A DNA stretch of 64,000 nt, from assembly GCF_001953635.1 (NCBI RefSeq), contig NZ_MEJH01000007.1, positions 62,001 through 126,000 of the forward strand, in the 5' to 3' direction. Source of the DNA: Alteromonas abrolhosensis. Its GTDB lineage: Bacteria > Pseudomonadota > Gammaproteobacteria > Enterobacterales > Alteromonadaceae. The translations under genes were made by a program, and so were the position numbers. Shown here piece by piece: positions 10,301 to 18,222 of this stretch; within the stretch, counting starts at the first letter, position 1; every line of letters starts with the position of its first letter. Under the pieces are notes generated by a model that saw only the letters and a program-made list of their open reading frames with translations, was not told the origin of the DNA and searched no databases.

Positions 10301-10858
10301 CAATCGGGGCAAATAGCGAGTATCGGTTTCAGTTTGTACATGGATATGCTCGATAAAGCCGTTAACGCGCTTAAAGAAGGTCGAGAGCCTTCATTAGACG
10401 ACGCGACCTCGGGCCATACCGAAGTTGAACTGCGTATTCCAGCCCTATTGCCTGAAGACTATATTGCCGACGTTAACACTCGCCTATCGCTATATAAACG
10501 TCTGGCCAGCTGTACGTCGCAAGACGACATTGATGAATTCCAGGTAGAATGTATTGACCGCTTTGGTCTATTGCCAGAGCCTGCTAAAAACTTAATAGAA
10601 GTAGCTGAAATTAAACTAAAAGCCCAGGCGTTAGGCATTCTAAAAGTAGACTTGTCGGCCCAAGGCGGTACCATAGAGTTTAAAGAAACCACTAAGGTTA
10701 ACCCAGGCTATATTATTAGTTTGGTGCAAACCAAACCAAACACCTTTAAGTTTGAAGGAAGCCAAAAACTGCGTTTGGTGAAAAAGACCGAAACAGCTAA
10801 AGAGCGCATCGCGTTTATTAGCGATATTATTGCCGATTTTGCAAAGGAGTCGCGGTAA
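7361..10858 (+). CDS. mfd: Transcription-repair coupling factor Mfd
   Basis: Mfd releases RNA polymerase stalled at DNA damage and recruits UvrA. The 1165 residues match the family's usual length. Domains in order are the UvrB-like region (about 1-350, with TLFPDWETLPYD), a linker, the RNA-polymerase interaction domain (about 490-560, with GQPVVHLDHGVGRY), and the translocase with Walker A (CGDVGFGKTE near 645), the DEEH box near 746 and TATPIPRTLNMA. The RecG-like TRG region follows (ETGIDVPSANTIIMDRAD, QLRGRVGRS), with the UvrA-masking C-terminal domain last. There is no sign of truncation. The downstream csiV starts one base after the stop. Confidence 0.98.
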   Translation: MTATLLSLPLPAPKKEASSQDHKHWGQLQGSSAALCISQALSQYKGPIVLITADTPSAMKLEKEIAFFLSDNTKQTPITLFPDWETLPYDSFSPHQDIVSQRLETLFRFTQQGEGIFIVPVNTLMQRLAPTDYLAKYLLMLNKGDTLDRDQFRRNLEQAGYLHVSQVMSHSEFSVRGSIIDLFPMGSDQPFRIDLFDDEIDSIRYFDTETQRSGEAVNEIRLLPAREFPTDKEAITLFRQQFLQKFDANNASESVFSQVSKGTMPSGVEYYLPLFFEKTATLFDYLHPKSLLLLHGDVQDASEFFWADVQERYEQYRYNLARPLLAPDELFLPINELFGAIKQWPRASLSSKVLEEKSGTSNLQCEKLDDIAINSQKKVPAERLIKTVNQATDNGAKVLFCAETQGRREGLLTVLAKAGIKPKIVDSFSDFIASHDAIGITVGMVDNSFRWQTQEGELLFITETELLGQKVSQRRLRDKRTATDESAIIRNLAELSIGQPVVHLDHGVGRYLGLQTLDAGGVATEYLCIEYAKQSKLYVPVASLHLISRYTGGDADSAPVSALGSDAWTKAKQKAAEKVRDVAAELLDVYARRAAKPGFAYKINWDDYQAFSDSFPFEETPDQAQAIAAVMHDMGSPSAMDRLVCGDVGFGKTEVAMRAAFLAANAGKQVAILVPTTLLAQQHYENFKDRFAAWPFEIEVMSRFVSGKAQKSVVERIGEGKVDIVVGTHKLLSSDIKYKDLGLVIIDEEHRFGVRQKEKLKSLRADVDILTLTATPIPRTLNMALSGMRDLSIIATAPARRLSIKTFVQQRSKAVIREAIMREILRGGQVYFLHNEVDSIARTAEEIAEIVPEARIAVGHGQMRERELEGVMSDFYHQRYNVLVCTTIIETGIDVPSANTIIMDRADHLGLAQLHQLRGRVGRSHHQAYAYLLTPHPKRMTKDAVKRLEAISQLEDLGAGFALATHDLEIRGAGELLGDDQSGQIASIGFSLYMDMLDKAVNALKEGREPSLDDATSGHTEVELRIPALLPEDYIADVNTRLSLYKRLASCTSQDDIDEFQVECIDRFGLLPEPAKNLIEVAEIKLKAQALGILKVDLSAQGGTIEFKETTKVNPGYIISLVQTKPNTFKFEGSQKLRLVKKTETAKERIAFISDIIADFAKESR

Positions 10859-10859
10859 C

Positions 10860-12608
10860 ATGAAGTTATCTCGCTGGTGCCCGTTAGTTGCATCAATAAG
10901 CGCCGTTTTCTTAACGACAATTTCAACTGCAGCTAACGCCAATGACAACTGGTGGTTCGATGTGGAAGTTATTGCGTTTAAGCGCAACGTGGCACTAACT
11001 GAGTTAGAAGAGCAGTTTTCTTTGGCTGACAACTTGTCAGCCCCTCGCGCTCAGGCAGACATCATCAGCGATATCATCTCGCCTGATATAAGCTATCTAA
11101 AACAAGGGTTAGCCGTTTGCGGCGCTGATACATCGGTTAAGTGGCCTAGCAACGGACTTTTGAGCGTGCCCGCAAAGGATGTAGATTTTTTGTCGCTGCC
11201 TAAAGATAACAGTTCGCAGTACGGTGACATGTCTCCTAACTCTTACTCTGAAGAAGCGGGCTATGGATACAATGAAACATCCGGCTTAACAGCCAATGAG
11301 CCATCTCTTACACCGGACGAAGCGAGTCAGGCACAAAGCGAAGCCATTAATGGCGATGAGTATGGCGCTACTTATTCTGCAACAGACTCCGACTATAGCG
11401 ATAGCCTTGACTACTCAAATGAGGGGATCATCACTGACGACGCTACACCCGCTCCTGATGCTGCAACCATCGCCAGCTATTGGACGTCATTCTTCGGCGT
11501 AAAAGATACGTCGCCTATCACGGTGCCTGCAATTAAGTACTGTGAAGAGGCCAAGCCTTGGCTTAGCGCTGAAGTAACCACTGCACTAAACGTTGTTGCT
11601 CCAAGCGACGACGAACTAAACTCAGGCGTTTCGATAAGCGAGAGTAAGTCTAGAAGCAGCGCGCTTCAACCTGTAATCGTATGGAAGGTGAATCAGCCTG
11701 ATAATAGGCTACCCGCTCCAGCAAGTTTACCTATTATTATTGAAGGGCACGACTGGCCGCTTGCTTCAAAAGCGCATCTGCTAACCAATAATCAGCAAGC
11801 ACTCTCTTCAATTTCTCGCCAAATACGTTCTAATCGCGAGCTAGAGCGTTTGTTCCACGCTACCTGGCGTCAGCCAGTTATGTTTGGTAAGAACAAAGCT
11901 TTCAATGTGCGCCTTTATGGTGGGCAAAACTACGCGCAGCAGTTTGATATGAACGGTGATATGCGAGAGCAAAAACTAGCTAATAGCTCAGATAAGGAGC
12001 CGAACAATTCTGCTACAGAATTTAGTTATGACTCCACCGCCGCTCTTTCCGATTACAATAGCAATTATACCTCGGGCACAGATGAAAACAGCCTAAGTGA
12101 TGTAGGTACTGCTTTTGAAGCTGATAAAATTGCAGCGCAAGACACTGATCAATTTATTGCTGTTTCAGATATTTTTGCCGATTTGAACCGCCGTTTGTCA
12201 AACCCACAGGCTATAGAGTATGGCGCATTTAAAGCGCTTGATACGCCGATGATTGTAGAGCAAGGTGAAGATGACGCTATAGATGCTTCGTTAAGAACAC
12301 CTATTTGGGAAATTGACGGCACTATCAAAGTATTTCTTAAATATATCAACCGCGTACCCTACCTTCATGTTGATAGTGAGATGTTTTATCGCCAGCCGGT
12401 GCCACTAAGCTACTTCAGCAGTGAAGATGATAGCTCAGGCAATGCCGCTAAGCCTCGTCAAGCGACATCAACAGAATACAAGCTGGTTTCGGTTCCGTTA
12501 GCTGAACAAAGACGTGTAATCAGTACGCAACTGCATTATTTCGACCACCCGCTGTTTGGTTTTGTAGTACAAATTCGTCGCTACAACCGCCCTGACGTTA
12601 GCGAGTGA
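10860..12608 (+). CDS. csiV: CsiV-family secreted/periplasmic protein
   Basis: The 582-residue protein starts at the ATG behind AAGGAG, one base after the mfd stop. It has a signal peptide (cleavage near ANA-ND, about residue 27) followed by the WWFDVEVIAFKRN motif typical of CsiV proteins, which bind peptidoglycan and are linked to cell-shape control in Vibrio. The C-terminal part (about 470-580) has the conserved IRVFLKYINRVPYLHVDSEMF-like and QLHYFDHPLFGFVVQIRRY segments. The middle is expanded by acidic, Ser/Tyr/Asn-rich low-complexity stretches (about 115-200 and 370-430), which makes it longer than the Vibrio protein. It is probably co-transcribed with mfd. Confidence 0.8.
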   Translation: MKLSRWCPLVASISAVFLTTISTAANANDNWWFDVEVIAFKRNVALTELEEQFSLADNLSAPRAQADIISDIISPDISYLKQGLAVCGADTSVKWPSNGLLSVPAKDVDFLSLPKDNSSQYGDMSPNSYSEEAGYGYNETSGLTANEPSLTPDEASQAQSEAINGDEYGATYSATDSDYSDSLDYSNEGIITDDATPAPDAATIASYWTSFFGVKDTSPITVPAIKYCEEAKPWLSAEVTTALNVVAPSDDELNSGVSISESKSRSSALQPVIVWKVNQPDNRLPAPASLPIIIEGHDWPLASKAHLLTNNQQALSSISRQIRSNRELERLFHATWRQPVMFGKNKAFNVRLYGGQNYAQQFDMNGDMREQKLANSSDKEPNNSATEFSYDSTAALSDYNSNYTSGTDENSLSDVGTAFEADKIAAQDTDQFIAVSDIFADLNRRLSNPQAIEYGAFKALDTPMIVEQGEDDAIDASLRTPIWEIDGTIKVFLKYINRVPYLHVDSEMFYRQPVPLSYFSSEDDSSGNAAKPRQATSTEYKLVSVPLAEQRRVISTQLHYFDHPLFGFVVQIRRYNRPDVSE

Positions 12609-12690
12609 TTTGAGTAACCGCTTGCTGTAAGCACTTTGGTTTTAAAAACAAAAAACAACATTTGCGATTGATAGAGAGATTTAGGTTTTT

Positions 12691-13206
12691 ATGAAGATTT
12701 ACACTCGCACTGGTGATAAGGGCAGCACACAAATTTACGCTGACAAAGCCGTACGTGTAGATAAGGATGATTTAGTAGTACAAAGCTACGGTGATATGGA
12801 CGAACTCAATAGCCATATCGGACTACTAGCAGCGCATGTTACTGACAAACATAAGCCAATGCTCCAAGACATTCAGCGCAACCTGTTTCAAGCTGGCTTT
12901 GCTATTTCAGCAAGCTCAACGCTGACGCAAACTGATATTGAGAACCTAGAAAGCCTTATAGACAATATTACCCGTCAAATGCCGCCTAATACGTCGTTTG
13001 TACTGCCTGGCGGAAGTAAGGCTTCTGCGCAAGCTCATGTTTGTCGTGCTGTGTGCCGGCGAGCTGAACGTGCGGTCATTAGCCTATCTAAACATTATGA
13101 CGTGCCAGAAGTGGTACATGCTTATTTAAATCGCTTAAGCGATTTTCTCTTCACTTTTGCACGATTTATAAATATAGAAGCTGGCGTAGACGAAGTACCA
13201 GTTTAA
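12691..13206 (+). CDS. PduO-type ATP:cob(I)alamin adenosyltransferase
   Basis: This enzyme transfers the adenosyl group of ATP to cob(I)alamin to make coenzyme B12. The 171-residue protein carries the N-terminal KIYTRTGDKGSTQIYA nucleotide loop, the SYGDMDELNSHIG segment, and the PGGSKASAQAHVCRAVCRRAERA signature with its Arg/Glu pair near residue 130. The length and single domain fit the short PduO class. It lies 82 bp after csiV on the same strand. No B12 biosynthesis genes are nearby, so it probably serves cobalamin salvage. Confidence 0.93.
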   Translation: MKIYTRTGDKGSTQIYADKAVRVDKDDLVVQSYGDMDELNSHIGLLAAHVTDKHKPMLQDIQRNLFQAGFAISASSTLTQTDIENLESLIDNITRQMPPNTSFVLPGGSKASAQAHVCRAVCRRAERAVISLSKHYDVPEVVHAYLNRLSDFLFTFARFINIEAGVDEVPV

Positions 13207-13232
13207 GCGGCCGGCATTAAAAACAGAAAACG

Positions 13233-13260
13233 AAAAACGGTAGTTATAAAAACTACCGTT
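13233..13260 (-). terminator. Terminator of nagZ overlapping its stop codon
   Basis: A perfect 10-bp stem (AACGGTAGTT / AACTACCGTT) with loop ATAAA is followed by a T run on the minus strand. The nagZ TAG stop lies within the 5' arm, so the terminator begins before translation ends. It may also stop plus-strand transcription from the adenosyltransferase gene. Confidence 0.75.
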
Positions 13261-14275
13261 CGCTTAAGCGCTTCACCAGCTCAACCCCACTGTCGTATTT
13301 ATCTTTTAGCCCTGCAGGCATAACACGGTCATAAAGCGCTATAACGCGCTCTTGCTTTTGTAAATCATTGTTAGACAGGTTAGCAAAGCGCGTTTCCAAT
13401 CCATCAAGGATAGTCTCAGCCCCTTGTGGATTGTTGCAGGCAAGTACCATGTCGCAACCTGCTTCTAGCGCTGCCTCAGCACGCTCAATGTAACTTCCTG
13501 CGACACTTGCGCCATGCATGGACAAATCATCAGAAAATACTGCACCGCCAAAGCCTAGATCCTGTTTAAGTATATCCTGCAGCCATTTAGTTGAGAAACC
13601 CGCAGGCTTATCGCACACCTGATTATAAATAACATGGGCAGGCATAACGCCATCAAGTAACGCACGCTCAATTAAGCGTTCAAAGACCACCATATCGGTA
13701 CTGCGTATTTCATCAAATTCGCGTTCATCGACGGGTAACGCTACATGAGAATCTGGCGCTACACTGCCATGCCCAGGAAAGTGCTTTCCAATAGCTGGCA
13801 TATTTACGGCTTTTAAACCTTGGATTAGATGAGCGGCAAGGCGAATAACGTCGTCAGCATTGTCTGAGAATGCCCTGTCACCAATAACTTGCGATACACC
13901 ATTTATATCAAGCACTGGGGCAAAGCTAAAATCGATATCTAAAGTTTTAAGTTCATAAGCCAATACTAATCCACACGCTTTTGCGTAAGCAGCACTTTCA
14001 TCTTGATGCTCTGACTGCCTTAAAATATCGCCCATTGCTGGTATGGCAGTAAAGCCTTCACGAAAACGCTGAACGCGGCCTCCTTCATGATCAACGGCAA
14101 TCAACACCGGTTGCTTCGCAAAGCGTCTTATATCTTGAACCAGCGCCGAGAGCTGACGCTTGTCGTGATAGTTACGGCTAAATAAGATTACGCCTCCCAC
14201 CACCGGGTGTGCTAATTTTTCCTTTTCTTCAGGCAAAAGTTCTTCAGCCTGACAGTCCAACATTAGTGGTCCCAC
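13253..14275 (-). CDS. nagZ: Beta-N-acetylhexosaminidase NagZ
   Basis: This cytoplasmic GH3 glycosidase removes GlcNAc from anhydro-muropeptides during cell-wall recycling. The 340-residue protein begins GPLMLDCQAEELLPEE after a GTG start behind AAGGCGG, matching E. coli NagZ in length and start. It contains VDHEGGRVQRF (near 60), IGKHFPGHGSVAPDSH (near 160-175, with the general acid/base His of the flexible loop) and FSDDLSMHGA with the catalytic Asp (near 250). It is convergent with the upstream adenosyltransferase and divergent from the acylase gene. Confidence 0.95.
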   Translation of the reverse strand: MGPLMLDCQAEELLPEEKEKLAHPVVGGVILFSRNYHDKRQLSALVQDIRRFAKQPVLIAVDHEGGRVQRFREGFTAIPAMGDILRQSEHQDESAAYAKACGLVLAYELKTLDIDFSFAPVLDINGVSQVIGDRAFSDNADDVIRLAAHLIQGLKAVNMPAIGKHFPGHGSVAPDSHVALPVDEREFDEIRSTDMVVFERLIERALLDGVMPAHVIYNQVCDKPAGFSTKWLQDILKQDLGFGGAVFSDDLSMHGASVAGSYIERAEAALEAGCDMVLACNNPQGAETILDGLETRFANLSNNDLQKQERVIALYDRVMPAGLKDKYDSGVELVKRLSER

Positions 14276-14361
14276 AGCACCGCCTTAGTATGTGTCATAA
14301 AACATCACTTCAAATTTGCAATTTCTGTAGTTAGGATAGAGAAAAATAGGGAGTTTTACAC

Positions 14362-16764
14362 GTGATAAATTGGTTCAAGTGGTTGGTTTTAAGTGTTTTA
14401 ACATTACTTTTGTTGACAGCATTAGGCTTGTATACATCGCTTCGTCTTAGTTTACCTGCACTTGACGGAAACAGTGCCACTTATCACGTGAATGCACCTA
14501 CTGAGCTAAGCCGTGACGAACTAGGCCAGGCTGTTATTATAGCCAATGATATTTTCGACGCAGCCTATGCACTGGGTTTTGCCCATGCGCAAGATCGTTT
14601 CTTTCAAATGGATTTACAACGCCGTGCCGCATCAGGCAGTTTGTCACAATGGGTGGGGGACATTGCCCTAGATGTTGATAAAAAAGCCCGCTTTCATCAA
14701 TTTGAGAAACGAGCTAAAGCCGTATTCGATAACCTCCCCTCAAAACAACAAGAACTACTCGTACGCTACGCCCATGGCGTAAATGACGCATTGTCTGAGT
14801 ATACGTTGTCACCTTTTGAATACCTAGCTGCAGGCGTTGATATAAAACAATGGCGCCCCACTGACAGTATTCTGGTTATTTACAGTATGTATTTGGATTT
14901 GCAGGGTAGCCAAGTAGAACTTGATTTAGCAAGAGAGGCACTGCTTTCAACATTTGGGGACGATTTATACAGCTTCATTACTCAGCCGAGCAATTATCAG
15001 GCAGCATTAGATGCCAGCGAGATACCACTGCTTGATTCTCCTATTCCTGACTACCCTGCATCGCTACGCCCAATTACTCATTCACCAGAAGATAGTAACG
15101 ACGAGAGCCTTGAGCGAGAGCCTGAGGACGAATCTGCCCAGAAGCTAAACGATAACGACAATACGGCTATCGCCCGTGCACAATACAACGGTACTGAGCT
15201 TCCTGATATCGGTAGCAACAACTGGGCGGTAACCGGGAGTCACACCACGTCAGGCGCAGGCCTTTTAGCGAACGACATGCATTTAGGATTGCGGGTTCCC
15301 ATCATCTGGTATCGCGCCCAGCTAAACTATCAAGAATCAGGCAGCGATGTGCAAGTAACCGGGGTTTCCCTGCCGGGCATTCCTGGCATAGTTGTAGGCA
15401 CCAACGGCCATATCGCTTGGGGTTTTACCAATGCAAATTTAGACAATGTAGATTGGATTGAGTTAGACGAAACAACGCCCACAAGCACGGTAACAGAGCG
15501 TATTCCTTTACCTGACGATGAACATACATTTGAGTTTGAAGTAAGTTCGTATGGGCCAGTAAAAGAACTTAATGGCAAGCGCTATGCACTAAATTGGGTA
15601 GCGCATCATCCGTTTGCCGCCAATTTGAACATTACAAATTTCGGCACCGCCAAAAATATTCAAACAGCAATAAAGATAGGCCAACGCATTGCTATCCCCA
15701 CGCAAAACCTGGTAATTGTGGATGAAGGCGGCAACGCTGTATGGCTTCCTGGTGGCGCGGTGATGGAAAGGCAACAGGCTTCATTCACCGCTATACCAGA
15801 GCAAGAAGCAGTGAACATAACACCAAAGCGTGCACTAAAGCTTCCCATGGTTTTAAACCCCGATATGGGAAGAATATGGACTGCGAATGCCAGAGTAATT
15901 TCAGCTGATGACTTCAAAATCTGGGGCGACGGTGGTTATGCGCTAGGTGCTCGCGGGCAACAAATAAGAGACCGCTTATTTGAAAAGGACACCTTTACGG
16001 AGACTGATTTTTACGCCATTCAGTTAGATAATCACGCCCGCTTTCTTATTCCTTGGCAGCACCTTTTATATGGGCTGCTCAACATGCAAGATATCGAATT
16101 TAAGCCAGACCTTGCGTATCTAAACACTTGGGACGAATGCGCATGTGAAGATTCGGTTGGCTACACCCTGGTAAAATATTTTAGGCAAGAAGTAGTACAA
16201 ACCCTTTTTGGAGGCGTGCTTTCAACATTAGACCAACAAGGTGTAAACAGTCGTACACTGTTACGTGGCATTGAACCAGCTGTGTGGCAACTTATTCATA
16301 GTCAGCCTGAATCTTGGCTGCCTGCCAATATTGAAAGTTTTGACGAGCTACTTGTAGACGCTTACAGGCGCGCCAAACACAAGTTATTAGACAAGTATTC
16401 ACCGGTAGAAGCTAATATGGAAACATTAGCTTGGGGCAAAGTGAACGCACTGTCTGTGAAACATCCATTTGCCGATCAAATTCCGCTAGTTGGTAACATG
16501 TTAAACATGCAGCTAGTGGAGGGGTTTGGTGATACATACATGCCCGCCGTACAGGCACCTAGCTTCGGCGCCTCTGAGCGATTTTTTGTCAGCCCTGGCC
16601 ATCTAGAAGATGCCATTTTAACGCTACCTGGCGGACAATCTGGACACCCGCTTTCAGAATTTTACGCGTCTGGATTTAACGACTACGCAACGCACGCTGC
16701 TACACCGTTACTCCCCAATGAGCCCATATACAGCCGAACATTTTATAGAAAAGAGGTTGAATGA
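14362..16764 (+). CDS. Penicillin acylase-family N-terminal nucleophile hydrolase
   Basis: The 800-residue protein is a member of the penicillin/AHL acylase family, Ntn hydrolases that cleave themselves into alpha and beta chains. An N-terminal membrane segment or signal anchor (about 5-27) places it in the periplasm. The alpha chain has ALGFAHAQDRFFQMDLQRR. The autocatalytic site is SNNWAV near residue 289, where the Ser becomes the beta-chain N-terminus. Later motifs include GLPGI-type and SERFFVSPGHLE near the C-terminus. An acidic low-complexity linker (about 245-275) precedes the cut site. The substrate is unknown; AHL or other amide cleavage is possible. The GTG start follows AGGGAG. 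Confidence 0.88.
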   Translation: MINWFKWLVLSVLTLLLLTALGLYTSLRLSLPALDGNSATYHVNAPTELSRDELGQAVIIANDIFDAAYALGFAHAQDRFFQMDLQRRAASGSLSQWVGDIALDVDKKARFHQFEKRAKAVFDNLPSKQQELLVRYAHGVNDALSEYTLSPFEYLAAGVDIKQWRPTDSILVIYSMYLDLQGSQVELDLAREALLSTFGDDLYSFITQPSNYQAALDASEIPLLDSPIPDYPASLRPITHSPEDSNDESLEREPEDESAQKLNDNDNTAIARAQYNGTELPDIGSNNWAVTGSHTTSGAGLLANDMHLGLRVPIIWYRAQLNYQESGSDVQVTGVSLPGIPGIVVGTNGHIAWGFTNANLDNVDWIELDETTPTSTVTERIPLPDDEHTFEFEVSSYGPVKELNGKRYALNWVAHHPFAANLNITNFGTAKNIQTAIKIGQRIAIPTQNLVIVDEGGNAVWLPGGAVMERQQASFTAIPEQEAVNITPKRALKLPMVLNPDMGRIWTANARVISADDFKIWGDGGYALGARGQQIRDRLFEKDTFTETDFYAIQLDNHARFLIPWQHLLYGLLNMQDIEFKPDLAYLNTWDECACEDSVGYTLVKYFRQEVVQTLFGGVLSTLDQQGVNSRTLLRGIEPAVWQLIHSQPESWLPANIESFDELLVDAYRRAKHKLLDKYSPVEANMETLAWGKVNALSVKHPFADQIPLVGNMLNMQLVEGFGDTYMPAVQAPSFGASERFFVSPGHLEDAILTLPGGQSGHPLSEFYASGFNDYATHAATPLLPNEPIYSRTFYRKEVE

Positions 16765-17231
16765 CACCTGCAATCACACTACTTACCAAAAAACGTATCG
16801 CGCACACGGTATTAAAGTATGACCACGACGCAAATGCGGCATCTTACGGGCTAGAAGCGGTTGAGAAGCTAAACCTTGACGCGGATACCGTTTTTAAAAC
16901 TTTGGTAGTGAGTACAGATAACAACAAGCTTGCCGTGGCCGTGGTCCCTGTAAACACCAAACTTAGCGAAAAGAAAATGGCCAAAGCGTTAGGTGTTAAA
17001 AAGGTAGAAATGGCGCAAGCAAATGCAGTAATGGTTGCAACAGGCTACGTACTTGGTGGTGTAAGCCCATTAGGGCAGAAAAAACGGTTAGCGAGCGTCA
17101 TTCATAAAAGCGCTGAAAATCTGCAAACTATTCATGTAAGCGCCGGAAAACGAGGTTTAGAAGTGGCCCTCGCCCCATCTGATCTAGCTACGCTAACAAA
17201 TGCTAAGTTTGCAGATATTTCAGTAGATTGA
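16761..17231 (+). CDS. ybaK: Cys-tRNA(Pro)/aminoacyl-tRNA deacylase YbaK
   Basis: The 156-residue single-domain protein is of the YbaK/EbsC/ProX editing family that hydrolyses mischarged Cys-tRNA(Pro). Recognisable segments are YDHDANAASYGLEAVEKL, ADTVFKTLVV with the conserved Lys near residue 48, and GYVLGGVSPLGQKKRL near 95-110. Its ATG overlaps the stop of the acylase gene by four bases (ATGA), so the two are translated together despite unrelated roles. Confidence 0.92.
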   Translation: MTPAITLLTKKRIAHTVLKYDHDANAASYGLEAVEKLNLDADTVFKTLVVSTDNNKLAVAVVPVNTKLSEKKMAKALGVKKVEMAQANAVMVATGYVLGGVSPLGQKKRLASVIHKSAENLQTIHVSAGKRGLEVALAPSDLATLTNAKFADISVD

Positions 17232-17259
17232 ACAAAGATTGAGATAGTGCGTTACTTGG

Positions 17260-17805
17260 CTACTTACTAGCCTGGGCTAACCATTGCTCACGCGCTTCTT
17301 TTAGCGCGGCTTCATCAGGCTGCTCGCTTCCTGAAATAGCTACAGCAATTTGTTGAATGATCGTATCACGCTTTTCAATCAGTGCATCAGTGCGGGGAAA
17401 CAAGTCTTTGGCTTCCGGATATTGCTCTTTAAGCGTTTCTACCTCTTCCAACGCATAATAACGCGCTTCAAACGCTTCGTTGTACAACTGGCGTTTAGCA
17501 TTGAATACAACGTAATCTTTCGCAGTTTCGGAATTAAGATATTCCATATCTTCTGATGACAGGTTGGCAGCCTGCCCTACTTCACGGGCTTGTGCCATCC
17601 AAGAGTCTACGACTTCGAGATTTTCATCTTTTACGGCCTGCTTAACCCCTTCCTGCAAATCGCTTGCGTGAAGAATTTCCATGACTGTGATTAGCGGAAC
17701 TTGCGCTGCGTCTTGGTCTCGTTTGTCTGCATCCAGCGACAGGTAAGCAAACCATGAAAACGTAGCAGCAATAATAATAGCAAGAACGACAAGTGCTTTC
17801 TTCAC
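17260..17805 (-). CDS. Small membrane-anchored periplasmic protein of unknown function
   Basis: I do not recognise this family. The 181-residue protein has one N-terminal hydrophobic helix (about 4-22) and then a hydrophilic, acidic, helix-rich region with likely coiled-coil character (for example EEVETLKEQYPEA and AALKEAREQWLAQ). I chose the GTG at 17805 because GGAGGA lies just upstream. The longer open frame to 17871 would run into the ihfA terminator hairpin. It is downstream of ihfA but separated by that terminator. The convergent ybaK ends 28 bp away. Confidence 0.7.
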   Translation of the reverse strand: MKKALVVLAIIIAATFSWFAYLSLDADKRDQDAAQVPLITVMEILHASDLQEGVKQAVKDENLEVVDSWMAQAREVGQAANLSSEDMEYLNSETAKDYVVFNAKRQLYNEAFEARYYALEEVETLKEQYPEAKDLFPRTDALIEKRDTIIQQIAVAISGSEQPDEAALKEAREQWLAQASK

Positions 17806-17869
17806 ACTTTCCTCCAAAGAAATTGCATATGAAAACCAGTGCGACGGCACTGTAAAAAAGAAGCAATAC

Positions 17870-17897
17870 AAAAAGAGCGAGAGACCTCGCTCTTTTT
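17870..17897 (-). terminator. Terminator after pheS-pheT-ihfA
   Basis: An 11-bp perfect stem (AAAAAGAGCGA / TCGCTCTTTTT) around a GAGACC loop lies 22 bp downstream of the ihfA stop, with a T-rich exit on the minus strand. It closes the pheST-ihfA unit and separates it from the small unknown gene. Confidence 0.88.
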
Positions 17898-17919
17898 CAG
17901 TATTGTAACGACCTAGAGA

Positions 17920-18219
17920 TTATTGGTCGACAGGTGCAGAGTTTTCAACTCGGCTTTTCAATTTTTGACCCGGGCGGAATGTAACCACACGACGTGCTTT
18001 AATTGGAATGTCTTCACCGGTTTTTGGATTGCGGCCAGGACGTTCATTTTTATCACGCAGGTCAAAGTTGCCAAAACCTGACAGTTTTACTTGCTCACCA
18101 GATTCCAGAGCGCCTTTAATCTCTTCGAAAAAAAGCTCTACCAGATCCTTCGCATCACGCTTGTTAATGCCTAGTTTCTCGAATAGGTGTTCAGCCATCT
18201 CGGCTTTGGTCAATGCCAT
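17920..18219 (-). CDS. ihfA: Integration host factor subunit alpha
   Basis: This DNA-bending nucleoid protein works as a heterodimer with IHF-beta. The 99 residues are the usual length. [24 protein letters not shown], the [24 protein letters not shown] arm with its conserved Pro that intercalates DNA, and [17 protein letters not shown] are all intact. Its ATG lies three bases after the pheT stop, so the two are translationally linked, as in E. coli. Confidence 0.97.
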   Translation of the reverse strand: MALTKAEMAEHLFEKLGINKRDAKDLVELFFEEIKGALESGEQVKLSGFGNFDLRDKNERPGRNPKTGEDIPIKARRVVTFRPGQKLKSRVENSAPVDQ

Positions 18220-18222
18220 AGT

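Noticed and set aside
17806-17871. N-terminal extension of the small membrane-anchored protein to an ATG at 17871
   Set aside because: The extension covers the region next to the ihfA terminator, while a GTG with GGAGGA upstream gives a normal signal-anchor start.
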